DNA of 38,156 nt from an uncultured Halobacteria archaeon (GCA_937142015.1 CAKZQY010000291.1:1-38156), one strand, 5' to 3'. Counted from the stretch's first letter, positions 11,635 through 21,582 are shown. Translations and numbers: made by a program. Notes: generated from the letters alone by a model not told the origin.

Positions 11635-12945
11635 ATGACTGTCCAGCGGCAGTACGAGCGGTCGTTCGTGCGCACGTTCTTCACCTCACCGACGGCAGTG
11701 GAGGGGGAAGACGACTCGGCGAAGATGCTCCGGAGTGCGGCACAGCTCCGCGGGATGCGAGCACCGGACGTGTGGGTTCCGGACAACGAGGACGCCACTG
11801 CGCCGTCGATGCGCGAGGAGGGTGTCGAGAACATCGTCGAGGTGGTGAGCGACCACGGCGAGGCGTTCCCGGGCGAGATTCACCCGCGTGTCGTCTGGCA
11901 CCGCGACGACCCGGAGACACGACACGCCGGATTCGAACAGATGCACGCCATCGCAGACCCAGAAGACGGCGCGGGCGAGCAGGTCGACGGGTTCGTCGTC
12001 CCCGAGGTGGGTGATCTCGACGACTGGAAGAAGGCCGACGAGTTTCTGACCATCGTGGAGTCGGAGCACGGCCTCGAAACGGGGAGTCTGTCGATGTCCG
12101 TCATCGTGGAGAGCGCCGCCGCCGAGATCGGGCTCAACCGACTCCGCGAGGAGATGGGGAAGCCGTCGAACAACCTCGAGCGGCTGTTCCTACTCGTCGA
12201 CGGTGAGGTGGACTACACGAAGGACATGCGGGCGATGACGCCGACCGGCGGTCTGCCGGAGTGGCAGACGCTGCGGCACAACACCTCACGCGGTGCGAGT
12301 GCGGCCGGACTGATCGCCGTCGACGGCCCCTACGACGACATCCGCGACGTTGCGGGCTACGAGGAGCGCATGCGGGAGAACCGCGCGATGGGGATGACTG
12401 GGATCTGGTCGCTCACACCCGGACAGGTCGAGGTCGCCAACCGTGCGCCGCTGCCTCCCGAGACCGGGCGGTGGCTGCTGGACGTGGGCGGTGAGAGCCT
12501 CACCCTCGACCGGGCTGAGGAGGGTCACCACGTGTACGAGGGGAGTGACGTGTCCCTGTCGACGACGGACGACGATACCTACGAGTTGACCGTCGACGGC
12601 AAGACAGAGACGCTGAGCGAGTCGGCGCTCCACGAGCGACTGGTGGACCTGACGGCGTACGTCCCGAGTCTGGACGACATCGTCGACTCGATGGAAGAGT
12701 TCGAGGCCGCCAAGGAGGCCGGGAAGGGTGCGATTGCGATGACGCGCGGAACGACAGTGGAGATCGACGGCGTCACAGTCGAGATCAGCACCGACCGGAT
12801 GTGGGACGAGGCGACGTACCAAGCCGCACAGACACCGATTCTGCTGTTCCAAGACGTGTACGAACACCGCCCGGATCAACACGAGGAGTTAGAAGAGACG
12901 TACGGCGCGGATGTCGTGGAACGAGCGACCGAGGTCGGAAACTGA
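11635..12945 (+). CDS. aceB: malate synthase, haloarchaeal type
   Basis: 436 aa; RSFVRTFFTSPTAVEGEDDSAKMLRSAAQLRGMRAPDVWVPDNEDATAPSMREEGVEN and GMTGIWSLTPGQVEVAN match the haloarchaeal AceB (HpcH/CitE-like fold) pattern. Confidence 0.9.
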   Translation: MTVQRQYERSFVRTFFTSPTAVEGEDDSAKMLRSAAQLRGMRAPDVWVPDNEDATAPSMREEGVENIVEVVSDHGEAFPGEIHPRVVWHRDDPETRHAGFEQMHAIADPEDGAGEQVDGFVVPEVGDLDDWKKADEFLTIVESEHGLETGSLSMSVIVESAAAEIGLNRLREEMGKPSNNLERLFLLVDGEVDYTKDMRAMTPTGGLPEWQTLRHNTSRGASAAGLIAVDGPYDDIRDVAGYEERMRENRAMGMTGIWSLTPGQVEVANRAPLPPETGRWLLDVGGESLTLDRAEEGHHVYEGSDVSLSTTDDDTYELTVDGKTETLSESALHERLVDLTAYVPSLDDIVDSMEEFEAAKEAGKGAIAMTRGTTVEIDGVTVEISTDRMWDEATYQAAQTPILLFQDVYEHRPDQHEELEETYGADVVERATEVGN

Positions 12946-12980
12946 GACGCTGTCGGCCACGAGAGCGCCGAGTCGGGACC

Positions 12981-13047
12981 GACAGATCCTCACGTCTGTG
13001 GCGGCCGCAGGAGGACAGTATCCTCACGTCTGTGGCGGCCGCAGGAG
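12981..13047. repeat. 33/34-bp tandem duplication (GACAG(T)ATCCTCACGTCTGTGGCGGCCGCAGGAG x2) overlapping the stop of the MFS gene
   Basis: copies 12981-13013 and 13014-13047; stop codon complement TCA at 13024-13026. Confidence 0.95.
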
Positions 13048-14319
13048 AGCCGTCGCCACGCCCGCGAGCGCGAGCACGACCGCAGAGACGCGGAACGACG
13101 TGGTCCAGCCGAACGTGACGACGAGCACGCTGGCGACAGTGCCGCCGAAGACACTCCCCCACACTTTCGCAGTGTACAACAGCGCGTAGTTCTCCGAAGA
13201 GCGAGCAGTGCCGTAGTACTCGCCGATCAGACTCGGGAAGACGGCGAACGCCGGGCTCCGGAACAGCGCAGCCACCCCGACGAGCGCGGCGAACGGCCAC
13301 GCTGCGGCGGCCGCACCCGCAACCGTGCTGGCTGCCAGCGCCAGTCCCGAGACGACGAGTGAGGCGGCGACCGTCCGCACGCGTCCGAGTCGGTCCGAGA
13401 CTCCACCGACGGTGACGATCCCCGCCGCGTCGGTGGCCGCGACGACCGAGGCGCTGGCTGTCGCAACCGCTGCCGGGAGGCCCACGGCGTTCGCGTAGGC
13501 GACGACCTTGCCGACCAACATCAACCCGACGCCGTTGACGACGACGAAGACGGCGTACAACAGCCAGAACTGCCACGTCCGAACTGTCTCGCGCCACGAG
13601 TACGTCCGCTCGTCTCGCCTCGTCGTGTCGACCTCCTCGCCCGTGGTCGCGCTGTCTGGCTCTGTCTCGCCGCTCGACGCGTCGGTCTCGTCACTCGACG
13701 CGTTACCGCGGCCACTCGTCGTGTCCCCCTCACTCCAGTTCTCCGGTGGGTCACGGAGCACGACCACGGCCGCCAGCGCGGCGAGTCCGACACCGACGCC
13801 GAGCAGGGTCAGGGTCCGACCGAGCGCCGTCTCGACACCACGGCGGACGACCGGGATCAGCAGGAAGCTAACCCCGCTGTAGGCCATCGTCACCACGCCA
13901 GTCGCCAGCCCGCGGCGGTCGGTGAACCACTTCACGGGGGTGTTGACTGCGACGGTGTACACCGCGCCGCTGCCGATGCCGCCGAGCGCGTACGCGAGGT
14001 ACACTGCGTTCAGGCTGTCGGCGCGGCCGGTCCAGAGGTAGCCGACCGCCAGAAGCGGCGTGCCGACGAGCAGCGGGACACGTGGCCCGTACCTGTCACG
14101 AACCCAGCCGGCCGGGAACTGTGAGGCCGCCTGAAACACGAGAAAGACGGTGAAGACGGTCCCGAGCGCGGTCTCGCTGGTGCCGAGTGACGCCCCCAGC
14201 GAGACGCGAATCGACGACCAGACGAACTGGTAGGTGCCGGCGACGCCCATCGCCAGCGCGGCGACGACGATCAACAGCAGTCGCCCGCCGGGCAACCGCC
14301 GCGGATCGAGTGGACTCAC
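13024..14319 (-). CDS. MFS transporter (OFA/monocarboxylate-like)
   Basis: 431 aa, ~12 TM; AGWVRDRYGPRVPLLVGTPLLAVGYLWTG, GIGSGAVYTVAVNTPVKWFTDRRGLATGVVTM. Confidence 0.87.
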   Translation of the reverse strand: MSPLDPRRLPGGRLLLIVVAALAMGVAGTYQFVWSSIRVSLGASLGTSETALGTVFTVFLVFQAASQFPAGWVRDRYGPRVPLLVGTPLLAVGYLWTGRADSLNAVYLAYALGGIGSGAVYTVAVNTPVKWFTDRRGLATGVVTMAYSGVSFLLIPVVRRGVETALGRTLTLLGVGVGLAALAAVVVLRDPPENWSEGDTTSGRGNASSDETDASSGETEPDSATTGEEVDTTRRDERTYSWRETVRTWQFWLLYAVFVVVNGVGLMLVGKVVAYANAVGLPAAVATASASVVAATDAAGIVTVGGVSDRLGRVRTVAASLVVSGLALAASTVAGAAAAAWPFAALVGVAALFRSPAFAVFPSLIGEYYGTARSSENYALLYTAKVWGSVFGGTVASVLVVTFGWTTSFRVSAVVLALAGVATALLRPPQT

Positions 14320-14559
14320 GTGTCTCTCCTCCCGCTGTCGCTCGACACCGTCGTCGTCGACCGAGCCCGACTCGTGTCACGCCGGAGAACCACCTCGTCC
14401 GTCACGGTACACTGGTTCGTGTCACCGACCGTATCAGAACTGTGGTTCCGGCGGTCTGGACCTGTGAAGACAACCCGACCGCTCCCTGCCCGACCGGTTC
14501 GACAGTCTCTCTGCAGGACCGGAGCCCGAATGGGGACAGCAGCCGTCTCTCGATCCGTG

Positions 14560-15270
14560 ATGTTCACACTCACGCAGTCACAGCACGAATCGACGGAGAC
14601 AGACACGACCCCGACGGAGACAGACACGGACTCGGCGAGGACAGACACGACCCCGACGGAGACAGACACGGACTCGGCGGGGACAGACACGACCCCGACG
14701 GACGGTGGACAGTGGCGAGCGGAGACGCCGCAGGTTCGTGTCAGACGAGCACGTGCGGCCGACGCCGCCGCGCTGCCAGCGGTCCACAGCGCGGCGGTCC
14801 GCGAGCGTGGTCCGCGAGCGTACGACGAGGCGGTGGTGGACGCGTGGGACCGCGACCGCAGCTCGGACGACTACGCTGTCGCGGAGCCCGGTGTCCCGTT
14901 CTTCGTCGCCGAACGACTCGGCGGGGGGGCTGACGACGACGCGGAGACACGAGGCGACTCGACCGTCGTCGGCTTCGCCGAACTCCGGCCGGCTGGCGGC
15001 GACGAGTTCGAGTACGCACCCACTGCCTACGGCGAGGTGCGTGCTGTGTACGTCGCTCCTGCGGCGACGGACGCGGGTGTCGGCTCCCGACTCCTCGGGC
15101 GGCTGGAGCGTGCGGCCCGCGAACTGGCGCTCCCGGGGCTGTGTCTCGCTGCCTCGCTGAACGCCGTCGGGTTCTACCGGCGACACGACTACGAGCGACT
15201 CGCCGACCACGACCACGAGTTCGCCGACGGCGTGACTGGCACTGTGGTGGAGATGGCGAAGCCGGTGTGA
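14560..15270 (+). CDS. GNAT-family N-acetyltransferase with repeat-containing N-terminal extension
   Basis: VRRARAADAAALPAVHSAAV…VRAVYVAPAATDAGVGSRLLGRLERAARELALPGLCLAASLNAVGFYRRHDYE; start uncertain. Confidence 0.8.
   Translation: MFTLTQSQHESTETDTTPTETDTDSARTDTTPTETDTDSAGTDTTPTDGGQWRAETPQVRVRRARAADAAALPAVHSAAVRERGPRAYDEAVVDAWDRDRSSDDYAVAEPGVPFFVAERLGGGADDDAETRGDSTVVGFAELRPAGGDEFEYAPTAYGEVRAVYVAPAATDAGVGSRLLGRLERAARELALPGLCLAASLNAVGFYRRHDYERLADHDHEFADGVTGTVVEMAKPV
14596..14702. repeat. 42-bp in-frame tandem repeat (~2.6 copies) encoding ETDTTPTETDTDSA(R/G)TD
   Basis: period 42 in DNA and 14 aa in protein. Confidence 0.9.
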
Positions 15271-15293
15271 TCTCGACTCAGCAGCCCACACAC

Positions 15294-16148
15294 TCACCGC
15301 GTTGCGACGCTGGTCTGCATCCCGTCGGAGTTGAACGCCGACCCTGCGCCCGCCTCGTCGAGGACGATCACGCCCGCCGCGGAGCCGGTGAGCTCACCGA
15401 ACTCCGCGATGGCCCGGTCGGCCGCGGTCTGTGCGTCTGCGCCCGATTCGAGGTGACGGACGGCACGCCGCGTCAGCGTGACTCTGGCGATGTCCTCACC
15501 CGCGCCGGTAGCGGAGGCTCCGCCGGCCGGCGCGGCGAAGAACCCGGAGCCGATCTGTGGCACGTCGCCCACACGACCGGCGAGCGCGAACGTCCGGCCG
15601 CCGGTGGAAGTGGCGGCCGCGAACACGTCCCGATCCGGGTCGTGTGCGACTGCGCCCACCGTGTCGTGGCCGCCGAACCGTTCGTCCAGCCAGTCGAGGT
15701 GCGCCTGCGGACCACCGCTCGGGGGGTCTGCCTCCGCGTACGTCTCGCGGGTCTCGGCCGTCTGGAGGTCGACGTCGGTTTCGATTCCGAACGCGTCGGC
15801 CAGCTCGACCGCGTGCTCACCCGCGAGGAGGACGTGTGGCGTCTCCTCCATCACCACTCGCGCGGCGGAGACGGCATCGCGGAGGCCGCGACACGAGGCG
15901 ACGGCACCCGCCGCGCGGTCGCTCGTCATCAGCCCCGCGTCCGTTCTGATCACGCCGTCCGACTGGACCGCGCCGCCGACGCCCGCGTTGAACGTGTCGT
16001 CGGCTTCGAGGACCGTGACAGCAGCCTCGACCGCGTCGACCGCCGTCTCGGCCTCGGCCCCCGTCTCCGCGGCGTCGTCGAGAACCGCCTGTCTGGCTGC
16101 TGGCTCCTCCGGAACTCCACCCGCGCCGCCGTGACAGATTACTCGCAC
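15294..16148 (-). CDS. isoaspartyl peptidase / L-asparaginase (Ntn hydrolase)
   Basis: ICHGGAGG N-term, GGHDTVGAVAHD catalytic Thr, TSTGGRTFALAGRVGDVPQIGSGFFA. Confidence 0.93.
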   Translation of the reverse strand: MRVICHGGAGGVPEEPAARQAVLDDAAETGAEAETAVDAVEAAVTVLEADDTFNAGVGGAVQSDGVIRTDAGLMTSDRAAGAVASCRGLRDAVSAARVVMEETPHVLLAGEHAVELADAFGIETDVDLQTAETRETYAEADPPSGGPQAHLDWLDERFGGHDTVGAVAHDPDRDVFAAATSTGGRTFALAGRVGDVPQIGSGFFAAPAGGASATGAGEDIARVTLTRRAVRHLESGADAQTAADRAIAEFGELTGSAAGVIVLDEAGAGSAFNSDGMQTSVATR

Positions 16149-16370
16149 GCTCGCTGGTGGGGGCGACTGTGGAGTTAAGGGGTTGGGAACCGGTCAACCA
16201 CTGCACTGGACTGGTACGTCGCCGCAGTTCGGTCGGTACGCCCCGGACGTCGTCCCGGAACGCGAGGAGAACACGGCGGCGACAGCGACGAGTTGACGCG
16301 CGAGACACGGGAGACCACCCTCTAGGCCGTGGACGCGGGTGTGTTCGTCTGTGGCCGGGTGTGGCCCCGC

Positions 16371-16700
16371 TCACCGCTGTGCGTTCTGGGTGTGTTTGCT
16401 CAGTTCGATGAGTGCCTCGAACACGTCCGCGACGCGCTCCGGGTCCATGTCGTAGTCGTTGGCACGCTCACGCGCACGGTCGAGCACGTGCTGCTCCTGT
16501 GCCTCGTCGGTCGTCTGTCGCCCCTCCGCCTGTTTCACACTCGCAATGGCGACGGCCACGTTCGTCCGTCGGAGTATCAGCTCGACGAGTTCGCGGTCGA
16601 CGTCCCGGATCTCCTCACGGAGTTCGTCGAGCGACATGTCGTCGACTGGCGGCTGGTCCCTCTCCCGCTCGTCCCTGTAATCCCTCTCTCGTCCCCACAT
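16371..16700 (-). CDS. chorismate mutase (AroQ type)
   Basis: MSLDELREEIRDVDRELVELILRRTNVAVAIASVKQAEGRQTTDEAQEQHVLDRARERA; start could be 16700 or 16637 (TATTTATC box ~16740). Confidence 0.88.
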   Translation of the reverse strand: MWGRERDYRDERERDQPPVDDMSLDELREEIRDVDRELVELILRRTNVAVAIASVKQAEGRQTTDEAQEQHVLDRARERANDYDMDPERVADVFEALIELSKHTQNAQR

Positions 16701-16815
16701 ACGTTCGGCGTTCGATACTCCTATTCGGCTACGCAGATAAATACGTTTCGGAGTTTCGAACCCTAGTTGGATAGTCAAATGCTAGCACAAATCGTGGTCA
16801 GTCCGTCGACGCGTC

Positions 16816-18150
16816 TCACGTCGCGTCCAGCGGCTCCAGACTGTTGGTGTCGTGATCGACAGTATCAGTCACGTACTGGTACACCACCTCGACGTACGGT
16901 TCGATACTGCTGATGTCGGCGTACTCGTCGGGACCGTGGAGATTGAACCCTCTCGGGCCGAACGTAATCCCGACCCGTCCGTCCTCGGCAGCGAACCGGG
17001 CGTCGGACGCACCGTGTTCTCTGTGTGTGTCGTGTGTGATACCTGTGACACGTTCACAGGTGTCGACGAGTCGTCGAATCTCCGGTGCCTCTTCGTCGTT
17101 CGTCTGCATCGGTTCGTCGTTGACCACCTCGAACTGGTAGCTGTCCGTCCGACGGGAGATGTCTGCCGCGAGTTCCGCTGCAGTAGTCCCCGCTGCAGTG
17201 ACGCCGAGGATGTCGGCCACGTCCGCCATCACGTCCACCGGCGTGTACTCGTCGGTGAACCGAATTCCCAGCTCGGCGATTGCACGCTCAGCCAGCGCCG
17301 TGCGGGTTTCCCCGCCGCTCACCCGGCCGACGTTCAGCGTCGTCTGCCAGCGGTCGTCGTCGATGTCTGGGAATCGTTCGCGGAGCTGTGACAGAAACGA
17401 CACCAGGGATCTGTTCGCACAGTCGCCTTCCCACGGCCTAGAGCCGTGTGCGGGTGTGCCTTCGACAGTGACGTCGAGTTGGAAGTTCCCTTTCTGTTCG
17501 GTGACGACAGTGAACCCCTCGGGGACACCACTCGGCTCCGCCGAGATCGTGACGGCCGGATCGTAGCCGACGTCTCTGAACAGGTAGCCTGCTCCGCGGA
17601 ACCCACCCATCTCCTCGTCAGTGACGATGGCGAGCGCGACAGACGGGGAGTTGGGGGCTGCCGCGAACGCTCGCATCAGCCACATCAGACAGGCGACGCC
17701 GACCTTCATGTCTGCCGTTCCGCGACCGTACAGCCTCTCCCCCTCTCTGTGTGGCTCGAAGTGTGCGGCCTCCGGGTCGTCTACGGCCGTCGTCTCCGCT
17801 CTGCGGTTTCGCGCGTTCGGAGCGACCACGTCGAGGTGTCCGTGGAGGAGGTACTCCGGTTCTGTCGTCTCCTCGAACGAGACGACGAGCGACGGCTTCG
17901 GATTGTCGTACACCGAGGGACTCCACCCCTCGAACGCTGTTCCGTCGTAACCTGTCTGCTGTGTGCCGTACTCGCGGACGAGAAACTCCTCACCGGAGAA
18001 GTAACGCCGCACGTACTCGAGGCACGCCGCGACGTCTGCCGGGTACTCGAACTCCCCCCAACCGTCGTGTGTCGTCCGGTGAGAGAGCAGTTCGCGTCCC
18101 ACGTCGAGAATCTCCTCTGTGATCTCGCTGCCGTGATCCTGTGTGCTCAC
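16816..18150 (-). CDS. M20-family metallopeptidase/deacylase (ArgE/DapE-like)
   Basis: LLHGHLDVV, GRGTADMKVGVACLMWLM, VTDEEMGG, SAEPSG motifs; GTG start at VSTQDHGSE (18150). Confidence 0.92.
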   Translation of the reverse strand: MSTQDHGSEITEEILDVGRELLSHRTTHDGWGEFEYPADVAACLEYVRRYFSGEEFLVREYGTQQTGYDGTAFEGWSPSVYDNPKPSLVVSFEETTEPEYLLHGHLDVVAPNARNRRAETTAVDDPEAAHFEPHREGERLYGRGTADMKVGVACLMWLMRAFAAAPNSPSVALAIVTDEEMGGFRGAGYLFRDVGYDPAVTISAEPSGVPEGFTVVTEQKGNFQLDVTVEGTPAHGSRPWEGDCANRSLVSFLSQLRERFPDIDDDRWQTTLNVGRVSGGETRTALAERAIAELGIRFTDEYTPVDVMADVADILGVTAAGTTAAELAADISRRTDSYQFEVVNDEPMQTNDEEAPEIRRLVDTCERVTGITHDTHREHGASDARFAAEDGRVGITFGPRGFNLHGPDEYADISSIEPYVEVVYQYVTDTVDHDTNSLEPLDAT

Positions 18151-18203
18151 AGTGCATTCTCCGTGTCTGTGATACAAAAAGAATCTCACGACTCTCGACG
18201 AGC

Positions 18204-18263
18204 CCCTCGGTGTGCCCAACCATCCCTCGGTGTGTCCGACCATCCCTCGGTGTACCCAACGAT
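18204..18263. repeat. 20-bp tandem repeat x3 (CCCTCGGTGTGCCCAACCAT)
   Basis: copies at 18204, 18224, 18244. Confidence 0.95.
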
Positions 18264-18381
18264 CTCCAGTCGTTCCCGACGGTTCTCTGGGTCATCCCCG
18301 TCACTGTCCAGTGGCCACGGTCGAACTCCGCTCGTCGGCTCGTGTGTGGATCAACCGACACACACGGAAGACAGTGAACAA

Positions 18382-18388
18382 TTTATAA
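18382..18388 (+). promoter_or_regulatory. TATA box (TTTATAA) in AT-rich stretch upstream of the YkvI-like gene
   Basis: AACAATTTATAACAATAAAAATTAAG ~45 bp upstream of the start codon. Confidence 0.5.
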
Positions 18389-18428
18389 CAATAAAAATTA
18401 AGTTCGTAAAAGAGTTACCATTCGTGTA

Positions 18429-19679
18429 ATGGTGTCGGACAGAGCGCGGCGTGTCCTCAGGCCGGGGGCCCTGATGATGATCTTCATCGTCGGCGGCGCG
18501 TACGTGAGTGGACAAGAGATCACACAGTTTGCAGCACGGTACGGAGCAGCAGGCGCGGTGAGCGTCGTCTGTATCGCCGTCGGATTCGCAGTGCTCACGA
18601 GTTTCGCCTTCGAGTTCGCTCGCTGGAAGGAGACGCGCGGGTACGGAGACTACGTGGCGGCGCTGCTCGGCGAGCGAGGCGTGGCAGTGTTCGACATCGT
18701 GTTCGTCCTGACAGCACTGTACCTCGTCGGGGTTGTCACATCGTTCGCCGCGGACGCGGCACACACGATCACTGGGCTCTACACGACCATCCACCTCCCG
18801 CCCGTTGGATACGGCTTCCATCTCGGCCACGTGATCCTCGGTACGGCTGTCGTTGTCCTGTTGACACTGTCTGCGGCTTCGAGTTCGGGGGCGGACGGGC
18901 CCGAACTGCTCGAACGTTTCGACGAGGTCGGCAGCGTGCTCGTCGTGGGGGTGTTCTTGCTCCTCACTGTCGTCGTGTTCTCACACCCCGAGCGGATCGA
19001 CAACGCCACGAGAGCGTTCACTGGCGAGACGACGAGCTACTGTGCGACGGTGGAAGGCTGTCGACAGTCGCTGTCTCAGGTCGTCCTCGACGGACTCGTC
19101 TACGTCGGCATTCACATTCCGGTGTACCCGTTGATCGTCGGGTCGTTGTACGACGAGACGACACAGCGCGTCCGACTCCGGTCTCGCCCCGAGAGTGTCC
19201 TCGCGGGCATCGCTGCGGGTGTACTGATGACGACCCCGTTCGCACTCACGTACGTCGTTCAGATGGGATTCTACCCGAACCCGGACGTTCTCGGCGTGAA
19301 CGTGCCGTGGTTCCCCGTGCTCGAGCAGACGACGAACCTGTCCGGTGTCGCTGTCTACCTCCTCGTCTCTGCGTGGGGGTTTCTCGCAACTGTGAGTCAG
19401 CTCACGAAGACTGTCGTCGGGCGGATCGAGAACACTGTCGAGTGGGCTGCCGACGCCACTCTCGGCCGAGACGACGACAGTGTGGTCGGGTTCGGTCGCC
19501 GTACTGTGATCAGAACTGCGGTGGTCGTCGTCGGTGTCGTCCTCTCGCGGTACGAACTCCCGGAGCTCATCCGACGCGGCTACGCGCCACTCGCCGTTCT
19601 GTTCCTGATCGTGTTCGTCGTGCCACTGCTCGTCCGGTTCCTCTCGCCGCACGTCGACCGCGTTCTCCCCTCCACGTAG
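18429..19679 (+). CDS. YkvI-like membrane transporter (APC-superfamily fold)
   Basis: 416 aa; PGALMMIFIVGGAYVSGQEITQFAARYG…, ~10 TM; N-terminal GGAYxSGQE as in YkvI-type proteins. Confidence 0.65.
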   Translation: MVSDRARRVLRPGALMMIFIVGGAYVSGQEITQFAARYGAAGAVSVVCIAVGFAVLTSFAFEFARWKETRGYGDYVAALLGERGVAVFDIVFVLTALYLVGVVTSFAADAAHTITGLYTTIHLPPVGYGFHLGHVILGTAVVVLLTLSAASSSGADGPELLERFDEVGSVLVVGVFLLLTVVVFSHPERIDNATRAFTGETTSYCATVEGCRQSLSQVVLDGLVYVGIHIPVYPLIVGSLYDETTQRVRLRSRPESVLAGIAAGVLMTTPFALTYVVQMGFYPNPDVLGVNVPWFPVLEQTTNLSGVAVYLLVSAWGFLATVSQLTKTVVGRIENTVEWAADATLGRDDDSVVGFGRRTVIRTAVVVVGVVLSRYELPELIRRGYAPLAVLFLIVFVVPLLVRFLSPHVDRVLPST

Positions 19680-19758
19680 GGACTGTACCGGACACTTCGG
19701 GCAGCCCGACGAGACAGTCGACGGACGGTATCGCGCTCGGCGCGACCAGATCCGACGA

Positions 19759-20853
19759 TCAGAGGTCGTGTTCGGCGACGTACTGCTCGACGACGGGCTC
19801 TGCCTCCTCGCGCCGCTGGTGGTGCTCTCGGAGGAACGACTCGATCTCGTCTTTGGCGATCTGTTTGATCTCTCCGGAGGTCATCTCGCCGGCAGTGTAC
19901 TCGCGTCTGATCCGTTCGAGCTCGTCGTCGTCGTCGATCAGGTGGAACGCGAGCAGCTCGAAGACCATGTCCTCGGCGATCTCGGCTCCCTTCTCTCGGT
20001 GCTCGTCTAACGACTGGTAGCCTCCCGTCTTCGCGGCGTCGATCTTCGCCTTGGCGTCTTCGACCGAGTCTGTCAGCGCGATGTAACTCTTCTCCTTCGA
20101 CGAGCTCATCTTTCCGCCCTGGAGTCCGCGCATGAACTTGTGGTACGTGCTAGCGGGCTTGTGGAACTCTCGTTCTCTGTACCGCGAGACGACGTCGCGT
20201 GTCATGCGGATGTGTGGGTCTTGGTCGATGCCGATGGGGACGACCGTCGGCTTCGGGCCGCCGTTCTCCGGAAACTGTGGCCGCAGAATGTCGGCGTACT
20301 GTGTGAGTGCCGACACGATCTTCCCCGGGCCCGCGCCGCCGTACGTCGCGTCCACCTCGTTCTGTGTCAGGTAGCGCGCAAACAGCTTGCTCCGGCGGTG
20401 GTAGTCGTTGCCCCCGTCCGTCTGGAAGTAGAAGTCCGTCTGTTCGAGGTCGATACCGAGAGCGACGTAGTTCGTCAGGTACTCCTCGATCACGAGGCGT
20501 CGGGCCTCCTCGAGTGACATCTCTCGTGTGGTGTACGCCTCGACGTCGGCCGCACTGATCGTCACCTGCGCGCCCATCTCCTGATACATCAGGATCTGGT
20601 CGACGACGCTCTTGTGACCGAGGTGGAACACGCCCGAGGGCATGATACCGGTCATCATTGCGAACTCCTCGCCGTTCTCGTACCGGTCGAGAACGGTGTC
20701 CATGCCCCGGTGCCCGAAGACGATACCACGCCGAACGAGCTTGTTGTCCGGGAACCGGTCTGCAATCTCCTCGACCGGGTCGATACCGAACCGCTCCATC
20801 TTCTCGTTGTAGTCGCCGATTTCGACGTCGCCCCACGGATCGATTTCGTCCAT
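19759..20853 (-). CDS. trpS: tryptophanyl-tRNA synthetase (archaeal class I)
   Basis: GIMPSGVFHLGHKSVVDQILMYQ, PIGIDQDPHIRMTRDV, GGKMSSSKEKSYI. Confidence 0.92.
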   Translation of the reverse strand: MDEIDPWGDVEIGDYNEKMERFGIDPVEEIADRFPDNKLVRRGIVFGHRGMDTVLDRYENGEEFAMMTGIMPSGVFHLGHKSVVDQILMYQEMGAQVTISAADVEAYTTREMSLEEARRLVIEEYLTNYVALGIDLEQTDFYFQTDGGNDYHRRSKLFARYLTQNEVDATYGGAGPGKIVSALTQYADILRPQFPENGGPKPTVVPIGIDQDPHIRMTRDVVSRYREREFHKPASTYHKFMRGLQGGKMSSSKEKSYIALTDSVEDAKAKIDAAKTGGYQSLDEHREKGAEIAEDMVFELLAFHLIDDDDELERIRREYTAGEMTSGEIKQIAKDEIESFLREHHQRREEAEPVVEQYVAEHDL

Positions 20854-20985
20854 GTCCAGCGGTAGACGTTCAGCAACAATAAACTTTCATATGGTACATT
20901 TTTTGTCTCGATACCGGGTTCTTTTTCCCGACTGGTCGACACGAGCCGCCCCGTCTTCGGTACACTATCGAGAAGAAGTCTGTCA

Positions 20986-21489
20986 CTACCCGAAGAAGAC
21001 ACCTTCGCTGAACTCTAGTTTCTTGAGGTCGATCATCATCCCCTCTGGCGGAGTTCCATCGATGATTGCGACGAACTGTGGCTGTTCGGTGAAGAACGGG
21101 TCCTGCACGACTGCCTGTCTGATCATCACCTCGTAGTCGGTGAACACCTGCGCGATGTCGGCCAGCAGACCCGTCTCCGCGGCGTCGTCGACCTGGACCG
21201 TGATCACCGACAGCCCGAGAACGTCCGCGGTCTTCTCGAGGAACGGTACCGACGACAGATTCCGGAAGATCTGCTGGAGTTCGTCGTCCTGACAGATCGT
21301 CTCTGCGGTCTTGCTGACGACGCGTCGGTCCACGTCCAACGTCGCTGCGATGTCACTGTCCGAGAGACTCATGCCGTTGGTGTTGATCCCGTTCTCTTCG
21401 TCGACTGCGTACCCGTGTTGGAGGAGAAACCGTACCACCTCCTGTTTTGCTGGCTCGTCGTCGAACCGGTCCATAATATCGTCTAGCAT
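20986..21489 (-). CDS. ACT-domain regulator of amino acid metabolism
   Basis: N-terminal HTH (SLSDSDIAATLDVDRRVVSKTAETI) plus ACT-like region (LGLSVITVQVDDAAETGLLADIAQVFTDYEVMIRQAVVQDP). Confidence 0.82.
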   Translation of the reverse strand: MLDDIMDRFDDEPAKQEVVRFLLQHGYAVDEENGINTNGMSLSDSDIAATLDVDRRVVSKTAETICQDDELQQIFRNLSSVPFLEKTADVLGLSVITVQVDDAAETGLLADIAQVFTDYEVMIRQAVVQDPFFTEQPQFVAIIDGTPPEGMMIDLKKLEFSEGVFFG

Positions 21490-21582
21490 ACGGTTATCGT
21501 GTATTTCCGAAAGGTTATAAAGCTACTCCACGGTAGAAATTATCTTCGTTGCTCCGCGTGCGGCAATTAACCTAGATTCTCG

